This document shows, piece after piece, positions 43,329 to 52,054 of a stretch of 64,000 nucleotides of DNA (positions are counted from its first letter, which is position 1; the number at the start of each line of letters is the position of its first letter). A model generated the notes under the pieces. It saw only the letters and a program-made list of their open reading frames with translations, searched no databases and was not told where the DNA came from. A program made the translations under genes and the position numbers. The DNA comes from Allobosea sp. 67-29 (GTDB lineage Bacteria; Pseudomonadota; Alphaproteobacteria; Rhizobiales; Beijerinckiaceae). The stretch lies in the NCBI RefSeq assembly GCF_001898115.1, contig NZ_MKSQ01000026.1, positions 563,184-627,183 on the forward strand, written 5' to 3'.

Positions 43329-44861
43329 TCAGAACTGCACCCGCAAGCCCACCTGCGAGACATTGGCGGTGTAGTCGGCGCCTGGCGCCGTCGAATTCAG
43401 CCGCTCATGGGTGAAGCTCGCGCGGATCGCGAAGGTGCGGGTCAGCTTGTATTCCAGCCGCGCGCCGACGTTCATGTAGTCCTCGCGCAGGCCCTGGCCG
43501 TCATATTCGGTGCGGCTGAAATTGGTGAAGCCGGTGACGATGAGGTTGCGGCGCAGCGCATGCGCGACCTCCAGCGTCGCGCGCCGGACCGTGGTTCCGG
43601 ATGAGCCGGCGATGGTGGTGTCGCCGAGTTCGGCGGTGCCGCGCAAGGTCACCGTGGTCAGCGGTGTCGGCGACCACAGGATCGAGGCGTCGCCGACGAA
43701 GCCGCGCAGATCCTTGAGCCGCGTATCCTCGTAGCGGCGGTTCTGGTAGCCGCCCGAGATTTCGCCCGTCAGTTGCCGGCTGATCTCGAAGGTCGAGCCG
43801 AGCTTGGCGGTGACGCCATCGGAAGAACGCATATAGCCGCCGCTGTCGATCTTTTCGTCGAAGTCGCGTCGGTCGATCTCCGCCTGGACGAAAGGCTTGA
43901 TCCCGGGCGTGATCTCATAGGCCGCGCGCAGGCGCAGGCCGTAATCCACCATGTTCCGGTCCTTCTGGGACAGGACGGCGCCGTTGCTCAGCCTGGCGTC
44001 CTCGTAGTCGCTGCGGTCGACCGACCCTCGCAGGGTCAGTTGCAGCCGGTTGAAGTCATGGGTGACTCCGGCCGAACCGCCATACTGCCAGACCTGCGGA
44101 CGACCCTGGACATTCGCGGTGAGGTCGGGCGAGCCGGGACGCTGGGTGTCGAGATTCAGCCGCGATTCGAGCAGGATGCGCGTGTCGCGCGTGGCGTCGA
44201 GCCGCAGGTCGAGATTGCCCTGGGCGTCGGGGCGGGAGGCTTCGTGGTTTCGGAAGAAATTGCTGTAGCCGCCGCGCAGCCGTCCGGTCAGCTCATGCGC
44301 GTTCCAGTCGGACTGGACGGCGAGCTCGCCTTCATAGCGGCTGAAGGCCGAGCCCTTGGCACCGAGCGTCGCGCTGCGCTGCGGATTCGTGTCGAAACCG
44401 AGGGAGGTCGTGATCGCCGGCTTCAGCGTCACGGAGCCGACGCGCAATCCCAGAGGCTCCCACGGGTCCTCGGCATTGGCCGCACGGCGGCGTGGCGGAG
44501 GCGGCGCGGCCGGTGGCGGGGGAGGCATCGTCGCGACGGTCGGTGGCGGCGGACGGAACTGGCGCTGCGTGACGCCGCGCAGCGCCGGAGCCTGGACCGG
44601 GTCGCTCGCCCGGGGCGGCTGGCGCGACGAGATGGCGGAGGCCTGCCCCTGCACGAGGGCCGCCGGGTCCCGGATCGCGAGCGGATCGGCCGAGGCCGGA
44701 GCGAGAGCGGGATCGGGCGGCGGCGGAGTCTGGGCGATGTAGTTCGGCGTCCCGGTCCGCAGGCCGCTGCGAGGCTGCTGCGCCTGCGCCGGCAGGCAGG
44801 CGAGCAGCGCCCCCGCCAGCGCGGAGCCGGTCATCAGCAGGATCTTCGCGCGGCCGGACAC
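43329..44861 (-). CDS. outer membrane beta-barrel protein (BBP2/DUF2320-like)
   Basis: A 510-residue envelope protein. A signal peptide (MSGRAKILLMTGSALAGALL, cleavage after AQAQ) precedes a Pro-rich linker (about 45-130, PPPPPAAPPPPRRR), then a C-terminal barrel of many alternating strands (for example YEGELAVQSDWNAHELTGRL and TVTLRGTAELGDTTIAGSSG). It ends VSQVGLRVQF, the terminal Phe being the classic signal for the BAM machinery. No transport role can be assigned. It converges with the M3 peptidase. Confidence 0.85.
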   Translation of the reverse strand: MSGRAKILLMTGSALAGALLACLPAQAQQPRSGLRTGTPNYIAQTPPPPDPALAPASADPLAIRDPAALVQGQASAISSRQPPRASDPVQAPALRGVTQRQFRPPPPTVATMPPPPPAAPPPPRRRAANAEDPWEPLGLRVGSVTLKPAITTSLGFDTNPQRSATLGAKGSAFSRYEGELAVQSDWNAHELTGRLRGGYSNFFRNHEASRPDAQGNLDLRLDATRDTRILLESRLNLDTQRPGSPDLTANVQGRPQVWQYGGSAGVTHDFNRLQLTLRGSVDRSDYEDARLSNGAVLSQKDRNMVDYGLRLRAAYEITPGIKPFVQAEIDRRDFDEKIDSGGYMRSSDGVTAKLGSTFEISRQLTGEISGGYQNRRYEDTRLKDLRGFVGDASILWSPTPLTTVTLRGTAELGDTTIAGSSGTTVRRATLEVAHALRRNLIVTGFTNFSRTEYDGQGLREDYMNVGARLEYKLTRTFAIRASFTHERLNSTAPGADYTANVSQVGLRVQF

Positions 44862-45017
44862 GGGCTTCGCTGACTCCAGGCGGCAACAGGACCTGCGCCC
44901 TCGGGAGGCGCATGGTTAATGGAGTTAGAACGGACAGGGTTAAGGAGGCGTCAACAGCCGGGCGAACCTCGGTCTCCGCGGTGGAACTCGCGCGCGGCTC
45001 CGTGCTAGAGCGCCGTC

Positions 45018-45992
45018 ATGACCGACGACATCCGCGCCTCGGCGCTTCGCACCATCGCCACCGAACGAGCCGGCCTCGACACGCTTCATGGCGCGCTGGC
45101 CGATGGGCTCGGGCAGCCATTCGCCGCGGCGGTCGCGATGATCCTCGGCGCGAGCGGCCGCGTCGTCGTCTCCGGCATGGGCAAGTCCGGCCATGTCGGG
45201 CGCAAGCTCGCGGCGACGCTGGCCTCGACCGGCACGCCCGCGCATTTCGTCCACCCGGCCGAGGCCAGCCACGGCGATCTCGGCATGGTCAGGCCCGAGG
45301 ACGTGGTGATCGCGCTGTCCTGGTCGGGCGAGACGGCCGAGCTTGCCGCCCTCGTCGGCTACACCCGCCGCTTCCGGGTCGGGCTGATCGCCTTCACCGC
45401 CAATGCCGAGAGCACGCTCGGCAAGGAGGCGGATATCGCGCTGATCCTGCCCCGGGCGATCGAGGCCTGCCCGAACGGACTCGCGCCCACGACCTCGACG
45501 ACGATGCAGATCGCGCTCGGCGATGCGCTGGCTGTCGCGCTGCTGGAAGCGCGCGGCTTCTCGCGCCAGGATTTCTTCGTCTACCATCCCGGCGGCAAGC
45601 TCGGCGCGCAGCTCAAGACCGTCGAGAGCATCATGCATCGCGGCGCCGAGCTGCCGCTCATCGGTCTCGACAGCCTGCTGCCGGATGTCGTTGCGATGAT
45701 CTCGGCCAAGGGCTTCGGCTGCGCGGTCGTGATGGATCTCGACGGCAAGCTCGCCGGTGTCGTCACCGATGGCGATCTGCGCCGCAAGGCGACGATGGGC
45801 GGCGGCGCCTCCCTCAGGGCGCGCGACATCATGACGGGCAATCCGCGCCGCGTCGGGCTCGACACGCTCGCCGTCGAGGCACTGGAGCTGGTCAATCGCA
45901 GCCGGATCACGGCGCTGATCGTGGTCGATGCCGCGGAACGGCCGGTCGGGCTCGTCCATGTCCACGATCTGCTGGCGATGGGCGTCGCCTGA
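45018..45992 (+). CDS. kdsD: arabinose-5-phosphate isomerase (KpsF/GutQ family)
   Basis: A 324-residue isomerase converting ribulose-5-phosphate to arabinose-5-phosphate, the first step to Kdo for lipopolysaccharide. The SIS domain (about 35-170) contains GRVVVSGMGKSGHVGRKLAA, LGMVRPEDVVIALSWSGETA and the active-site region PTTSTTMQIALGDALA. Two CBS domains follow (about 205-320). The link FFVYHPGGKLG is typical. Encoded alone on the plus strand, in front of a MerR-type regulator. Confidence 0.95.
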   Translation: MTDDIRASALRTIATERAGLDTLHGALADGLGQPFAAAVAMILGASGRVVVSGMGKSGHVGRKLAATLASTGTPAHFVHPAEASHGDLGMVRPEDVVIALSWSGETAELAALVGYTRRFRVGLIAFTANAESTLGKEADIALILPRAIEACPNGLAPTTSTTMQIALGDALAVALLEARGFSRQDFFVYHPGGKLGAQLKTVESIMHRGAELPLIGLDSLLPDVVAMISAKGFGCAVVMDLDGKLAGVVTDGDLRRKATMGGGASLRARDIMTGNPRRVGLDTLAVEALELVNRSRITALIVVDAAERPVGLVHVHDLLAMGVA

Positions 45993-46029
45993 TCGGGCTT
46001 GCATCAGGCATCCAAGAGCCTATCTGAAT

Positions 46030-46044
46030 CTCTAGTTTCTAGAG
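46030..46044. promoter_or_regulatory. candidate MerR-family operator
   Basis: Perfect palindrome CTCTAG-TTT-CTAGAG just upstream of the MerR gene start, with the length and form of operators of metal-sensing MerR regulators. A TTGCAT (45999-46004) and TATCTG (46021-46026) lie before it. The site implies autoregulation. Confidence 0.5.
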
Positions 46045-46058
46045 CTTTGGAGGCTGCG

Positions 46059-46505
46059 ATGACGGTGGCAAGCGGGCTTGAGCGCGTCATGCCGATCGGG
46101 GCACTGGCGGAGCGGACCGGCGTCAAGGTCGAGACCATCCGCTATTACGAGCAGGTAGGGCTGTTGCCGCCGCCGGAGCGCTCCGAAGGCAACCAGCGCC
46201 GCTATGGCCGGCGCCATGCCGAGCGGCTCGCCTTCATCAAGCATGCGCGCGATCTCGGCTTCGCCGTCGACAGCATCCGCACGCTCCTCAGGCTCTCGGA
46301 CACCCCTGGCATCGCCTGTGACGAGGCGCACGCGATCTCCGTCTCGCATCTCGAGGACGTGCGCGGCAAGATCGCGAAGCTGCGCTCGCTGGAGAAGGAG
46401 CTGGAGCGCATTGCAGCCACCTGCTCGGGCGGCGTCGCGGCCTGCGACTGCGCCATCATCGAGGCCTTGTCCGACCACGGCCAGTGCGATCATGCCCGGC
46501 ATTGA
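46059..46505 (+). CDS. MerR-family metal-responsive regulator (ZntR-like)
   Basis: A 148-residue regulator. ATG 46059 has GGAGG 7 bases upstream. The N-terminus MTVASGLERVMPIGALAERT leads into the winged HTH (VKVETIRYYEQVGLLPPPER). The dimer helix follows, with metal-binding Cys positions: one in IACDEAH, and the C-terminal loop TCSGG, ACDCAIIEAL and HGQCDH. The layout resembles ZntR and related Zn/Pb/Cd sensors. No metal transporter gene lies next to it, so the main target is elsewhere or it is mainly autoregulated. Confidence 0.88.
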   Translation: MTVASGLERVMPIGALAERTGVKVETIRYYEQVGLLPPPERSEGNQRRYGRRHAERLAFIKHARDLGFAVDSIRTLLRLSDTPGIACDEAHAISVSHLEDVRGKIAKLRSLEKELERIAATCSGGVAACDCAIIEALSDHGQCDHARH

Positions 46506-46830
46506 GGCACGGTCGAAGCGGAAAGAGCGGATTGCCTCTCGTTTCCGCGCTGGAAAGGCTTAGATTGGGTGGGCGCTGGACGGCTTGGGGCCGTCCTGCC
46601 TCGGATTGGCAAGAGGGCGGGCTATGCCGGTATTGCAGGTGTCGGTGGGGCTCCGGCTTCGCAACGGGAACAAACCCCGATTCTGGTCGAGTCAGCGATT
46701 CGGCCTCGCTTCGTTCCAGAGTCGTTCTCACCCGACTCGGTCCTGATCCCAGCTCACGCACCCGTCCGGACGGCTCGCCTTCGCGCAGGGCCCGTGCCGC
46801 CCGGACGGACGATATGATCGGCCCTACGCT
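46506..46830. other. intergenic region before the helicase gene
   Basis: About 325 bases without a convincing gene. It holds a GC hairpin GGACGG-cttgggg-CCGTCC (46578-46596), perhaps the end of the MerR transcript, and must contain the promoter of the helicase gene. Nothing else was recognised. Confidence 0.5.
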
Positions 46831-49800
46831 TTGCAGCTCTTTCGTTCGTTGCCTCCCGCCGCCCGCGCCAACAGCGTCACTGCGGTGCTTGGCCCCACCA
46901 ATACCGGCAAGACCCACCTCGCCATCGAACGCATGGTCGCCCATCCCACCGGGATGATCGGCCTGCCGCTGCGCCTGCTTGCGCGAGAGGTCTATCAACG
47001 CGTGGTCGACAAGGTCGGGCCGCAGGCCGTGGCGCTCGTCACCGGCGAGGAGAAGATCAAGCCGGAGCGCCCGCGCTTCTGGGTCTGCACGGTGGAGGCG
47101 ATGCCGCGCGATCTGGCGGTCGATTTCGTCGCCATCGACGAGATTCAGCTCGCGGCCGATCTCGATCGCGGCCACGTCTTCACCGACCGGCTGCTCAACC
47201 GGCGCGGTCGGGCCGAGACGATGCTGATCGGCGCGGCGACCATGCGCCCGCTGATCGAGCAGCTCATGCCGGGGGTGAACGTCGTCACCCGCCCGCGCCT
47301 CTCGCAGCTCACCTTCGCCGGCGACCGCAAGATCACCCGCCTGCCGCCGCGCTCCGCCATCGTCGCCTTCTCGGTCGAGGAGGTCTATGCCATCGCCGAA
47401 CTGATCCGTCGGCAGAAGGGCGGCGCCGCCGTCGTGCTCGGCGCGCTCTCGCCCCGGACCCGCAACGCCCAGGTCGAGATCTACCAGTCCGGCGATGTCG
47501 ATTATCTCGTCGCGACCGATGCGATCGGCATGGGGCTCAATCTCGACGTCGACCACATCGCCTTCGCGGCGGACAAGAAGTTCGACGGGCACCACTACCG
47601 CAAGCTCAATCCGGCCGAGTTCGGACAGATCGCCGGCCGGGCCGGGCGGCATCTGCGCGACGGCACCTTCGGCACCAGCGGGCGCTGCCCGCCCTTCGAT
47701 GCGGAACTGGTCGAGGCGATCGAGAATCACCGTTTCGAGCCGATCCGCCAGATGCAGTGGCGCAATTCCGATCTGGATCTGCGCTCGATCGCGGGCCTGC
47801 TCGACACGCTGAATCGCCAGCCCTCCGAGCTGGGGCTGACGCGGGCGCTGATCGCCGAGGATATGACGACGCTGGAAGTGCTGGCTCGCGACCCGGACGT
47901 TGCAGCGCTGGCGCAGGGGCGCGCGGCCGTGGAGCGGCTCTGGGAGGTCTGCGGCCTGCCCGATTATCGCAAGATCTCGCCGATGCAGCACGCCGAGCTG
48001 GCGACGACGCTCTATCTGCGGCTGATGCGCCATGACCGGCTCGACGGCGACTGGTATGCGAGGCAGCTCGCCTCGCTCGATCGCACCGATGGCGAGATCG
48101 ACACCCTCTCGGCCCGGATCGCGCAGGTCCGGACCTGGACCTATGTCGCCAATCGTCCGGACTGGTTGCCCGATCCTGAGCATTGGCAGGGCATGGCGCG
48201 TCTTGTAGAGGACAAGCTGTCGGACGCTCTGCATGAGCGCCTGGCCCACCGATTTGTCGATCGGCGCACCAGCGTGCTGATGCGCCGTTTGCGGGAGAAT
48301 GCGATGTTGGAGGCTGAGGTCACCGCGACGGGCGACGTGCTCGTCGAGGGCCAGCATGTGGGGATGCTGCAGGGCTTCCGCTTCACGGCGGACCCGAAGG
48401 CGGGCGGGTCGGAGGTGAAGGCCCTCAACCTGGCGGCGATGAAGGCGCTCGGCGCCGAGATCGAATCGCGGGCGGCGCGCGTGGTGCTGGCGGCGGACGA
48501 TGCCTTCATTCTTGCGCATGACGGGCTGGTGCGCTGGACCGGCGAGCCGGTGGCCCGTCTCGTCGCCGGCGAGAAGGTGCTGGAGCCGCGGCTTCGGCTG
48601 CTTGTCGAAGAGCACCTGACCGGCGCCGCGCGCGAGCAGGTCGAGGCGCGCCTCACTCTCTGGCTGAAGAATCACATCACGCGCCTTTTGGGCGCCATCC
48701 AGATCCTGGAAGCAGCCGAGAGCGCGACGGGAATCGCCCGCGGCATCGCCTATCAGGCGGCCGAGGCGCTCGGCGTGCTGGAGCGCGCCAAGGTCGGCGA
48801 GGAGATGAAGGCGCTCGACCAGGAGGGCCGTGCCGCGCTGCGCCAGCTCGGCATCCGCTTCGGCGCCTTCCATATCTACATGCCGGCCCTGCTGAAGCCG
48901 GCACCGCGTGCGCTCGCCGCACAGCTCTGGGCACTGAAGCATGGCGGGCCGGAGACGGCCGGGCTGGACGACATCGCTCATCTCGCCGCCTCGGGCCGCA
49001 CTTCCTTCCCCGTCGACAAGGCCGTGCCGAAGGGGCTCTACCGGGCCGCCGGCTATCGCGTCTGCGGCGAGCGGGCGGTGCGCGTCGACATCCTCGAGCG
49101 CCTTGCCGACCTGATCCGCCCGGCCATCGCCTATCGCCCCGGTGTCACGCAAGGGGTGCCGCCCGCCGGCGCTGCCGACCAGGATGGCTTCGTCGCCACC
49201 GGCGCGATGACCTCGCTCGTCGGTTGCGCCGGCGACGACTTCGCCTCGATCCTGCGCTCGCTCGGCTATGTCTCGGTCAAGCGCCCGGGCCCCGCGATCA
49301 CAGTGCCGCTGGCGCCGCCCCCGGCCGCGACCGAACCGGCCAAGCCCGTCGGCACGCAGGCGGAGCCGGCGGCCGCTGAAACTGCGGCCGTGGAGACGGC
49401 CGGCGAAGCCGTGGCCCATGAGGAGACTCAGGCCGAGACGCCTGCGGAACCGCCTGCTGCAGACGCGCTGAACGAAGGCGCTTTGCCGGAGGGCGAGGCG
49501 CCGGCCGTGCCGGCCGCTGCCGTCGAGACGGCCGATACCCCGATCCTGACGGAAGCCGAGCTCGAGCCGGCACGCGAGCCGGTGCCGGCCGACGCGCTGT
49601 CTGCCCTGCCGGCTGCGGAAGCCGAGAACGTCGAGACAGCGGCTGCGGAGGCACCAACGGCCGAGGCTGCACCGGCGGAGCCGGAGCTGATCGAGGTCTG
49701 GCGGCCGCATCGGCATCAGGGTGGACGCCGGCCCGAGCATGGCCAGCGCGGACGCCATGACGGCCAGCGCCGCGAGGGCGAGCGCCGCGGCGACCGTCCT

Positions 49801-50148
49801 CAGCGCGAGGGCCGCCCGGGCGGCCCGCGCCGCGATGCGCGGCCGGAGAATCGACCGGCCACCGCCACCGGAGAGGCAACCGCGACGCAACGCCAGGAAC
49901 GCCCGCGCCGTGACGAACGCCCGCGGCACGAGGACCAGACCCGGCAGGGCAGGCCCGAGGGCGGCCGCGGCGCGCGGCCCGAGTTCAAGCGCGACGGCCG
50001 CCCCGGCGGGCCGCGCCGCGAGGAGCGGGGTGCCGAGCGCTTCCCGCAGCCGCAGCGCCAGCGCCCGGCCAATCGCGAGCCTGACCCCGATTCGCCCTTC
50101 GCCAAGCTGGCTGCGCTCAAGGCGCAGCTCGAGGGCAGCAAGAGCTAG
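46831..50148 (+). CDS. SUV3-like RNA helicase with Arg/Gly-rich C-terminal tail
   Basis: A 1105-residue helicase. The helicase core (about 18-420) has Walker A GPTNTGKTHLA, a DEIQ motif in FVAIDEIQLAADLDRG, VLGALSPRTRNAQVEIYQSG, TDAIGMGLNLDVDHIAF and the QIAGRAGRH motif VI, as in mitochondrial SUV3. A Suv3-type middle region follows. From about residue 830 the protein is Ala/Glu/Pro-rich and then Arg/Gly-rich (about 970-1090), with GQRGRHDGQRREGERRGDRP-type repeats that probably bind RNA. TTG 46831 is the only in-frame start before Walker A, with no strong ribosome site. A short S4 RNA-binding gene follows on the same strand. Confidence 0.9.
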   Translation: MQLFRSLPPAARANSVTAVLGPTNTGKTHLAIERMVAHPTGMIGLPLRLLAREVYQRVVDKVGPQAVALVTGEEKIKPERPRFWVCTVEAMPRDLAVDFVAIDEIQLAADLDRGHVFTDRLLNRRGRAETMLIGAATMRPLIEQLMPGVNVVTRPRLSQLTFAGDRKITRLPPRSAIVAFSVEEVYAIAELIRRQKGGAAVVLGALSPRTRNAQVEIYQSGDVDYLVATDAIGMGLNLDVDHIAFAADKKFDGHHYRKLNPAEFGQIAGRAGRHLRDGTFGTSGRCPPFDAELVEAIENHRFEPIRQMQWRNSDLDLRSIAGLLDTLNRQPSELGLTRALIAEDMTTLEVLARDPDVAALAQGRAAVERLWEVCGLPDYRKISPMQHAELATTLYLRLMRHDRLDGDWYARQLASLDRTDGEIDTLSARIAQVRTWTYVANRPDWLPDPEHWQGMARLVEDKLSDALHERLAHRFVDRRTSVLMRRLRENAMLEAEVTATGDVLVEGQHVGMLQGFRFTADPKAGGSEVKALNLAAMKALGAEIESRAARVVLAADDAFILAHDGLVRWTGEPVARLVAGEKVLEPRLRLLVEEHLTGAAREQVEARLTLWLKNHITRLLGAIQILEAAESATGIARGIAYQAAEALGVLERAKVGEEMKALDQEGRAALRQLGIRFGAFHIYMPALLKPAPRALAAQLWALKHGGPETAGLDDIAHLAASGRTSFPVDKAVPKGLYRAAGYRVCGERAVRVDILERLADLIRPAIAYRPGVTQGVPPAGAADQDGFVATGAMTSLVGCAGDDFASILRSLGYVSVKRPGPAITVPLAPPPAATEPAKPVGTQAEPAAAETAAVETAGEAVAHEETQAETPAEPPAADALNEGALPEGEAPAVPAAAVETADTPILTEAELEPAREPVPADALSALPAAEAENVETAAAEAPTAEAAPAEPELIEVWRPHRHQGGRRPEHGQRGRHDGQRREGERRGDRPQREGRPGGPRRDARPENRPATATGEATATQRQERPRRDERPRHEDQTRQGRPEGGRGARPEFKRDGRPGGPRREERGAERFPQPQRQRPANREPDPDSPFAKLAALKAQLEGSKS

Positions 50149-50172
50149 GCTCCGGAGGGAGGCGCGGACCGC

Positions 50173-50481
50173 TTGCAGGAGCATCGTCAACGCCTCGACA
50201 AATGGCTTTGCTTCGCGCGCTTCGCCCGCACCCGGCCCGCCGCCGTGCGCCTGGTGGAGGACGGACATGTCCGGGTCGCAGGGCGGCGCGCCGGCAATCC
50301 GGCCCAGGGGCTCAAGCTCGGCGATGTCCTCACGCTCGCACTGCCCCACGCCACCGTCGTGGTCCGGGTGGTCGCCTTTGCCGAGCGCCGCGGCCCCTTC
50401 GCGACGGCTCGCCTGCTCTATGAAAGGCTGGACGACGGCGGTGACGATCCGTCGCTTGCCGCCGACGCGGACCACGACTAA
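50173..50481 (+). CDS. S4-domain RNA-binding protein (Hsp15/RqcP-like)
   Basis: A 102-residue protein with an S4 RNA-binding fold: QRLDKWLCFARFARTRPAAV, then LVEDGHVRVAGRRAGNPAQG and LKLGDVLTLALPH. The start is TTG 50173 with GGAGGGAGG 11 bases upstream. It lies 24 bases after the helicase gene. Related Hsp15/RqcP proteins act on stalled 50S subunits, and its position after an RNA helicase gene supports an RNA role. Confidence 0.88.
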   Translation: MQEHRQRLDKWLCFARFARTRPAAVRLVEDGHVRVAGRRAGNPAQGLKLGDVLTLALPHATVVVRVVAFAERRGPFATARLLYERLDDGGDDPSLAADADHD

Positions 50482-50651
50482 ACCCGGCTGCTCCAGCCTC
50501 CCGAGTCGGTATGCGACCCGGCGGCGAAGGAATTTCCCCGATCGGACGCCGGAGGAGCAGGGTCTTCTGCCAAAGCCGGTGAGAACGACCTTGAAACCTG
50601 CGCGCGTCAGAGGTTTATGAGGTTGCTTGGAAGCATTGGAAGGGCCGGCCC

Positions 50652-50987
50652 ATGACCTATGTGGTCACCGAGAACTGCATCAAGTGCAAGTATATGGACT
50701 GCGTCGAGGTCTGCCCGGTCGACTGCTTCTACGAAGGCGAGAACATGCTCGTCATCCATCCCGATGAATGCATCGACTGCGGCGTCTGCGAGCCTGAATG
50801 CCCTGCCGAGGCGATCAAGCCCGACACCGAGCCTGGGCTTGAGAGTTGGCTCCAGCTCAACACGAAGTTCGCAGGCAGCTGGCCCAACATCACGCAGAAG
50901 AAGGAGCCGCCGGCGGACGCCAAGGCGTTCGACGGAGTCCCCGACAAGCTCGCCATGCTTTCGCCGGAACCCGGCGAGGGCGATTGA
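50652..50987 (+). CDS. fdxA: seven-iron ferredoxin
   Basis: A 111-residue electron carrier with one [3Fe-4S] and one [4Fe-4S] cluster. The N-terminus MTYVVTENCIKCKYMDCVEV contains the first Cys set, with C9, C17, C21 and more, and a second set in CIDCGVCEPECP. The C-terminal extension (LQLNTKFAGSWPNIT and beyond) is the usual tail of the FdxA type. GGAAGG lies upstream of ATG 50652. It is followed by the long leader of carD; in many alphaproteobacteria these two genes lie together. Confidence 0.95.
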   Translation: MTYVVTENCIKCKYMDCVEVCPVDCFYEGENMLVIHPDECIDCGVCEPECPAEAIKPDTEPGLESWLQLNTKFAGSWPNITQKKEPPADAKAFDGVPDKLAMLSPEPGEGD

Positions 50988-51355
50988 GCCGATCATCCCG
51001 CCGCAGCGCCGGGTCGACCGGAACCGGACTGACGTCCGGCGGCGGACGGCTGTCTGCGCTGACCTTTGATTCGGCGTGTTTTTTGTGCTATACGCAAGCT
51101 CAGTCGAATTCGTTCCGCATGCCCCTGCGAGGTTCCCACAAAACGGGGCATCCCCAGAGATGACGATCAGCATGAGACCCGGCGGCCAGTCGCCGGGGTG
51201 ACCGTTGTTCGCGTTCGCGGGCGAGATGAACCAATCGACTGAGGGAGCGTGAAGCGCCGCGTCGTCGCGTCGCGTCAGGCAGTGTCTCCGGCCATCCGGA
51301 CGGGGACGTATCATCGCGTGCCCGCCACGGCGGGCCGGTCAGGAGTCGTAACGGC
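50988..51355 (+). other. long leader region of carD
   Basis: About 370 bases between fdxA and carD. It has a strong promoter (51066-51094) and then about 255 bases of leader. Within the leader are a stem ATGCCCC / GGGGCAT (about 51119-51151), a stem CCCGGCG / CGCCGGG (about 51177-51198), and short frames: a 13-codon MTISMRPGGQSPG, an 8-codon MNQSTEGA, and a 39-codon frame that overlaps the carD start. It looks like a regulated leader, or a small RNA. Confidence 0.45.
51066..51094 (+). promoter_or_regulatory. promoter of carD leader
   Basis: TTGATT (51066-51071), 17-base spacer, TATACG (51089-51094). The best sigma-70-type match in the window. It implies transcription start near 51100, about 255 bases before carD. 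Confidence 0.6.
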
Positions 51356-51949
51356 ATGTCCACTGTGAAGAAAGCTGCTGCGCGCCAGGGTTTCAAGACG
51401 GGCGAATACGTCGTCTATCCATCCCACGGCGTCGGCCAGATCACGGCGATCGAGGAGCAGGAAGTCGCCGGCTTCAAGCTCGAGCTGTTCGTGGTCAGCT
51501 TTTCCAAGGACAAGATGACGCTGCGCGTCCCCACCGCCAAGGCCGCCAGCGTCGGCCTGCGCAAGCTCGCCGATGCCGAGGCCGTCGCCAAGGCGTTGAC
51601 GACGCTCACCGGCCGTGCGCGCATCAAGCGCACCATGTGGTCGCGCCGCGCGCAGGAATACGAGGCGAAGATCAATTCGGGCGATCTCGTCGCGATCGCC
51701 GAGGTGGTGCGCGACCTCTACCGCTCGGAGGCTCAGCCCGAGCAGTCCTATTCCGAGCGTCAGCTCTATGAAGCTGCGCTCGACCGCATGGTCCGCGAGA
51801 TCGCCGTCGTCGACGACGTCACCGAAATCGAGGCCCTCAAGAAGATCGAAGGGCAGCTCGCCAAGTCGCCGCGCCGCACCGGCAAGGCCGAGGCGGCCGA
51901 GGCCGAGCTCGAGGGCGACAACGACGACCTGCAGGAAGAGGCGGCCTGA
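51356..51949 (+). CDS. carD: CarD-family transcription factor
   Basis: A 197-residue RNA-polymerase-binding transcription regulator. The N-terminal RID domain (about 10-75) has GFKTGEYVVYPSHGVGQITA, and VSFSKDKMTLRVPTAKA; a helical DNA-contacting domain follows (about 80-165), with KRTMWSRRAQEYEAKINSGD. The C-terminal 30 residues are acidic (EAELEGDNDDLQEEAA). CarD stabilises open promoter complexes and is usually global. AGGAG lies about 10 bases before ATG 51356, after a long leader. Confidence 0.95.
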   Translation: MSTVKKAAARQGFKTGEYVVYPSHGVGQITAIEEQEVAGFKLELFVVSFSKDKMTLRVPTAKAASVGLRKLADAEAVAKALTTLTGRARIKRTMWSRRAQEYEAKINSGDLVAIAEVVRDLYRSEAQPEQSYSERQLYEAALDRMVREIAVVDDVTEIEALKKIEGQLAKSPRRTGKAEAAEAELEGDNDDLQEEAA

Positions 51950-51976
51950 GCCGCTTCACCGGTCTATGACGATTGC

Positions 51977-52008
51977 GACCCGGCGGGCGACCGCCGGGTC
52001 TTTCTTTT
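51977..52008 (+). terminator. rho-independent terminator after carD
   Basis: Perfect 10-bp stem GACCCGGCGG / CCGCCGGGTC with 4-base loop GCGA, followed by TTTCTTTT. It lies 28 bases after the carD stop, between convergent genes. Confidence 0.9.
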
Positions 52009-52054
52009 GCCGCGCGTCGCCCGGCGGCCCGGGCGAGGCCAGCGAGCCGCGCCG

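Noticed and set aside
46456..50475. A 1339-codon minus-strand frame opposite the helicase.
   Set aside because: The plus strand encodes a helicase with all motifs; the minus frame is Arg/His-rich shadow sequence.
50652..50987. Considered whether the ferredoxin belongs to a nitrogen-fixation or hydrogenase cluster.
   Set aside because: No partner genes nearby; the sequence matches the housekeeping FdxA type with a C-terminal tail.
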